DNA from: Phycisphaerales bacterium
GTDB lineage: Bacteria > Planctomycetota > Phycisphaerae > Phycisphaerales > UBA1924
NCBI GenBank assembly: GCA_016764015.1
Contig: JAESSR010000053.1
Coordinates: 1 to 6,261 of the forward strand
DNA: 6,261 nt
Reading direction: 5' to 3'
The notes below the pieces were generated by a model, which did no database searches, was not told the origin of the DNA, and saw nothing but the letters and a program-made list of their open reading frames with translations. Shown one piece after another: positions 4,577-6,261 of the stretch. A program made the position numbers and the translations under genes. Within the stretch, counting starts at the first letter, position 1; each line of letters opens with the position of its first letter.

Positions 4577-5674
4577 TTATGGGTTCTTGGTGCGTGGCCC
4601 GGTGTTTGGTTGGGCAGGTCCATAATCGACACCGGCGAGTCCGCGGAAGGTCCAGCGGAAGCGTTGGCTAATGAGTGTTGTATCGCCGAGCCCACCCATC
4701 GGAAGCGGGAACTGGTGCAATGGCACATAGGTTTGTTTCCAGGGACGCAGACCTTCTTCTGGCACGACCGATGGGTTGGCATCGCCCGATGCCCAACTGT
4801 TGACTGAGCCATCAAACATGAGTTTCTCGGTGCGGGCGTGGTCGTAGGCGAAGTATGGCGATGATGCTTGGTCGCGATCGAACTCTTCGAATATCCAGAC
4901 TTTTTGAGATGGGAAAGCGACTTCGGTAATGTTGCGCCCAGTGTGTAAGTTTATTGAATTGCCGCTGTTAAAAAGATGCGGCGTTGATTCAACTGGTCGA
5001 TAGCGCGGGAGAGGAAAATCAAACTGCCATGATGAAGGCACTGTTTGATAAGTTGAAGCAAATGCCCAACGCTGCTGGATGGCGAATGTTCCCCAGTCGC
5101 CTTCGGGTTCGTATCCATCAGCATCGATATCTGAGCCGTATGGCAAAGTGTTGTCTTCCTCAAGAAACTCAAGCGGATTCGCATGCCACGAAAGGGCGAG
5201 CGCATCTGCGGGGTCGATGTATTTGGTTGTCTCGAGCGATTCATCCAGAAAATCAATCAGAATCAAATGATTGAACCTTTTCTGTGGGATACGAGCTGAG
5301 AAGTTTCGAATAAAGTTATCGCCCGAAATCCGTCCGGTTCGTCTTTGTAAAATTTCTTGATTTTGAAGTGCCGATGCTTCTTGATCAGAACTGCGTAGTC
5401 TCCGTTTTCCATCGGGCATCAAGTATAACTCATATGCGCGCCATGAATAACTAAACATGCGTCCATTGTTGAAGAAGCCGTAAGAACCTGCGGCTTGTCC
5501 GATCCGCTGGAGATTCGCAGCGCTCGCTGAGCCTCTGGCATTGGATCGGACGGATTGAAGTGTTGGGCCGACCGTCATGCCGATCATGGAGAGGACAAGG
5601 ACGATGGCAACGCATTCGATCATGCTAAAGCCGGGGCGGGTGGTCACAGCGGAACGATTGCTTTGATGCTTCAT
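4577..5674 (-). CDS. Prepilin-like protein with N-terminal cleavage/methylation motif (paralogue 2)
   Basis: This gene encodes 365 residues from the ATG at 5674, supported by AAGGA seven bases upstream; longer in-frame starts (5689, 5758) lack a ribosome site and would give an abnormal leader. The leader MKHQSNRSAVTTRPG (15 residues) is cleaved before Phe16, and Glu20 is at +5. The helix is about 16-36. It aligns almost colinearly with paralogue 1: NNGRMFSYSW (69-78), QNQEILQRRTGR (105-116), STPHLF (230-235), IFEEFDR (261-267) and H-X8-DG (His279, Asp288, Gly289). The single cysteine (Cys21) is again at +6. Residues 182-193 read DIDADGYEPEGD, which has the spacing of an EF-hand-like calcium loop; paralogue 1 has only an acidic cluster there. 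The protein is expected in the inner membrane until processed by a prepilin peptidase encoded elsewhere. The role is unknown. Confidence 0.9.
   Translation of the reverse strand: MKHQSNRSAVTTRPGFSMIECVAIVLVLSMIGMTVGPTLQSVRSNARGSASAANLQRIGQAAGSYGFFNNGRMFSYSWRAYELYLMPDGKRRLRSSDQEASALQNQEILQRRTGRISGDNFIRNFSARIPQKRFNHLILIDFLDESLETTKYIDPADALALSWHANPLEFLEEDNTLPYGSDIDADGYEPEGDWGTFAIQQRWAFASTYQTVPSSWQFDFPLPRYRPVESTPHLFNSGNSINLHTGRNITEVAFPSQKVWIFEEFDRDQASSPYFAYDHARTEKLMFDGSVNSWASGDANPSVVPEEGLRPWKQTYVPLHQFPLPMGGLGDTTLISQRFRWTFRGLAGVDYGPAQPNTGPRTKNP
5612..5644. repeat. 33-base block identical in both pilin-like genes, copy 2
   Basis: This is the exact partner of 4458-4490, encoding TTRPGFSMIEC of paralogue 2. 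Confidence 0.9.
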
Positions 5675-5694
5675 TCTGATTTCCTTCATTTCAT

Positions 5695-5710
5695 GAATAT
5701 AAGAATATAA
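5695..5710. repeat. Tandem 8-base AT-rich repeat upstream of paralogue 2
   Basis: GAATATAA occurs twice head to tail, 21-36 bases before the ATG at 5674. Read on the minus strand it is TTATATTC twice, which includes TATATT, so it may hold a -10 element, but no matching -35 was identified. The remaining gap up to 5840 shows no gene and no clear terminator. Confidence 0.3.
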
Positions 5711-5840
5711 ATCGTCCCCGACGACATCACTGTATCCGAAACGGGCTTGGCAGAGCAAGGTAATATTTCAGATAAAACGATGGCGCATCAAGTGATCCGC
5801 ACTCGGGCGGGCTTTGTTGCAAGAAAATATACTCTTTGTA

Positions 5841-6110
5841 TTATTTACCCTGTTTCGGGGTTTCGAGCTTGTGAAACACCCATTTGCCGATTTTCCAGTG
5901 AATCCAGAGTACGAGCACGAATCCGATGGCACAGCCGAGGATGATGGTATGGCTCGGGTCGTCGATCGCCCCGTTCATAGATTTCACCAGTTCGTTCCAC
6001 GCTTCCATAGATGGAATATCGGATAGAACACGATCAAAGTCGATCCGATTCGATAGACCAGCACCGATTTTCAAAGCGGCCGACTGGGGTGGATCATGTA
6101 GCTTTGCCAT
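5841..6110 (-). CDS. Small single-pass membrane protein, function unknown
   Basis: This gene encodes 89 residues from the ATG at 6110. No Shine-Dalgarno match is seen upstream, so the start is less sure than for its neighbours; Met35 is an alternative, also without one. Residues 1-53 are soluble and mixed, with an acidic AIDDPSH just before the membrane. Residues 54-72 (HTIILGCAIGFVLVLWIHW) form one transmembrane helix. The tail after it is basic (KIGKWVFHKLETPKQGK), so by the positive-inside rule the C-terminus is probably cytoplasmic and the N-terminus outside. No family is recognised. It lies 166 bases upstream of pilin-like paralogue 2 on the same strand. An inverted repeat covers its start codon (6104-6118). 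Confidence 0.6.
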   Translation of the reverse strand: MAKLHDPPQSAALKIGAGLSNRIDFDRVLSDIPSMEAWNELVKSMNGAIDDPSHTIILGCAIGFVLVLWIHWKIGKWVFHKLETPKQGK

Positions 6111-6118
6111 TCTGGCAA
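6104..6118 (-). promoter_or_regulatory. Hairpin-capable inverted repeat over the start codon
   Basis: TTGCCA and TGGCAA form a perfect 6+6 inverted repeat with a three-base centre, and the ATG of the small membrane protein (6108-6110) lies inside it. In mRNA it could hide the start codon; as DNA it could bind a dimeric regulator. Both are inferences. Confidence 0.35.
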
Positions 6119-6201
6119 TATGCGTCCGAAAAGAGTGCTGCGGATATTAGATTCACGGCTTAGATCGTATCTGACGACTCCGAAGTTTTGATCTGCGGTG
6201 G

Positions 6202-6230
6202 CCCGGTTCGCCGAACCGGGTCTTTGTTTT
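6202..6230 (+). terminator. Plus-strand rho-independent terminator without an upstream gene
   Basis: CCCGGTTC (6202-6209) pairs perfectly with GAACCGGG (6213-6220) around a three-base loop, followed directly by TCTTTGTTTT. The T-tract is only on the plus strand. No plus-strand gene is seen within several kilobases to the left, so the terminated transcript is unidentified. The surrounding stretch 6111-6261 shows no gene. Confidence 0.6.
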
Positions 6231-6261
6231 CAGTCCATAATGTACAATAACAGAACCCGGC

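Noticed and set aside
5675..5758. Longer start for pilin-like paralogue 2
   Set aside because: It would place a 43-residue leader before the cleavage site and lacks a ribosome site; 5674 gives a normal 15-residue leader.

Overview
The window looks like a chromosomal segment from a planctomycete, most probably of the class Phycisphaerae. This is an inference from gene content and style: long type IV pilin-like proteins with an N-terminal PGFSMIE cleavage/methylation motif and an H-X8-DG motif near the C-terminus, moderate GC, few genes per kilobase, and palindromic GGGTGCC-bounded intergenic repeats. No marker gene (rRNA, ribosomal protein) is present to prove it. No transposase, integrase, CRISPR array, tRNA or rRNA was seen.

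Layout, left to right. 59-155 is a four-armed palindromic repeat. 204-779 (+) is a small predicted lipoprotein of unknown function. 828-855 is a hairpin in the convergent gap. 941-1561 (-) is a secreted protein that carries a 132-residue-offset internal duplication with a degenerate second copy. 1673-1775 is a second four-armed palindrome with the same ends and fold plan as the first but different stem sequence. 1842-2360 (-) is a soluble protein with a CxxC...CxxC zinc-ribbon-like core, followed by its own terminator. 2603-3316 (-) is a signal-peptide-bearing cyclophilin (peptidyl-prolyl isomerase) with a strong terminator at 2538-2567. 3417-4511 (-) and 4577-5674 (-) are tandem paralogues, 364 and 365 residues, of a prepilin-like protein. 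5841-6110 (-) is a small single-pass membrane protein. 6202-6230 is a plus-strand terminator with no visible plus-strand gene in front of it.

From the small membrane protein to the secreted duplicated protein, five intergenic gaps separate six minus-strand genes. The prepilin pair (65-base gap) is the likeliest co-transcribed unit. The exported cyclophilin lies 100 bases downstream, behind candidate hairpins, so co-transcription with it is less certain. A reasonable but unproven picture is two exported, helix-anchored pilin-like proteins next to an extracytoplasmic folding helper.

I did not find a clear new defence, mobile or metabolic system. The most unusual items are the pair of fourfold palindromes whose arms agree within each element but differ between elements, the pilin paralogue pair with a lone conserved cysteine and a 33-base identical block, the half-decayed internal duplication in the secreted protein, and the orphan plus-strand terminator.
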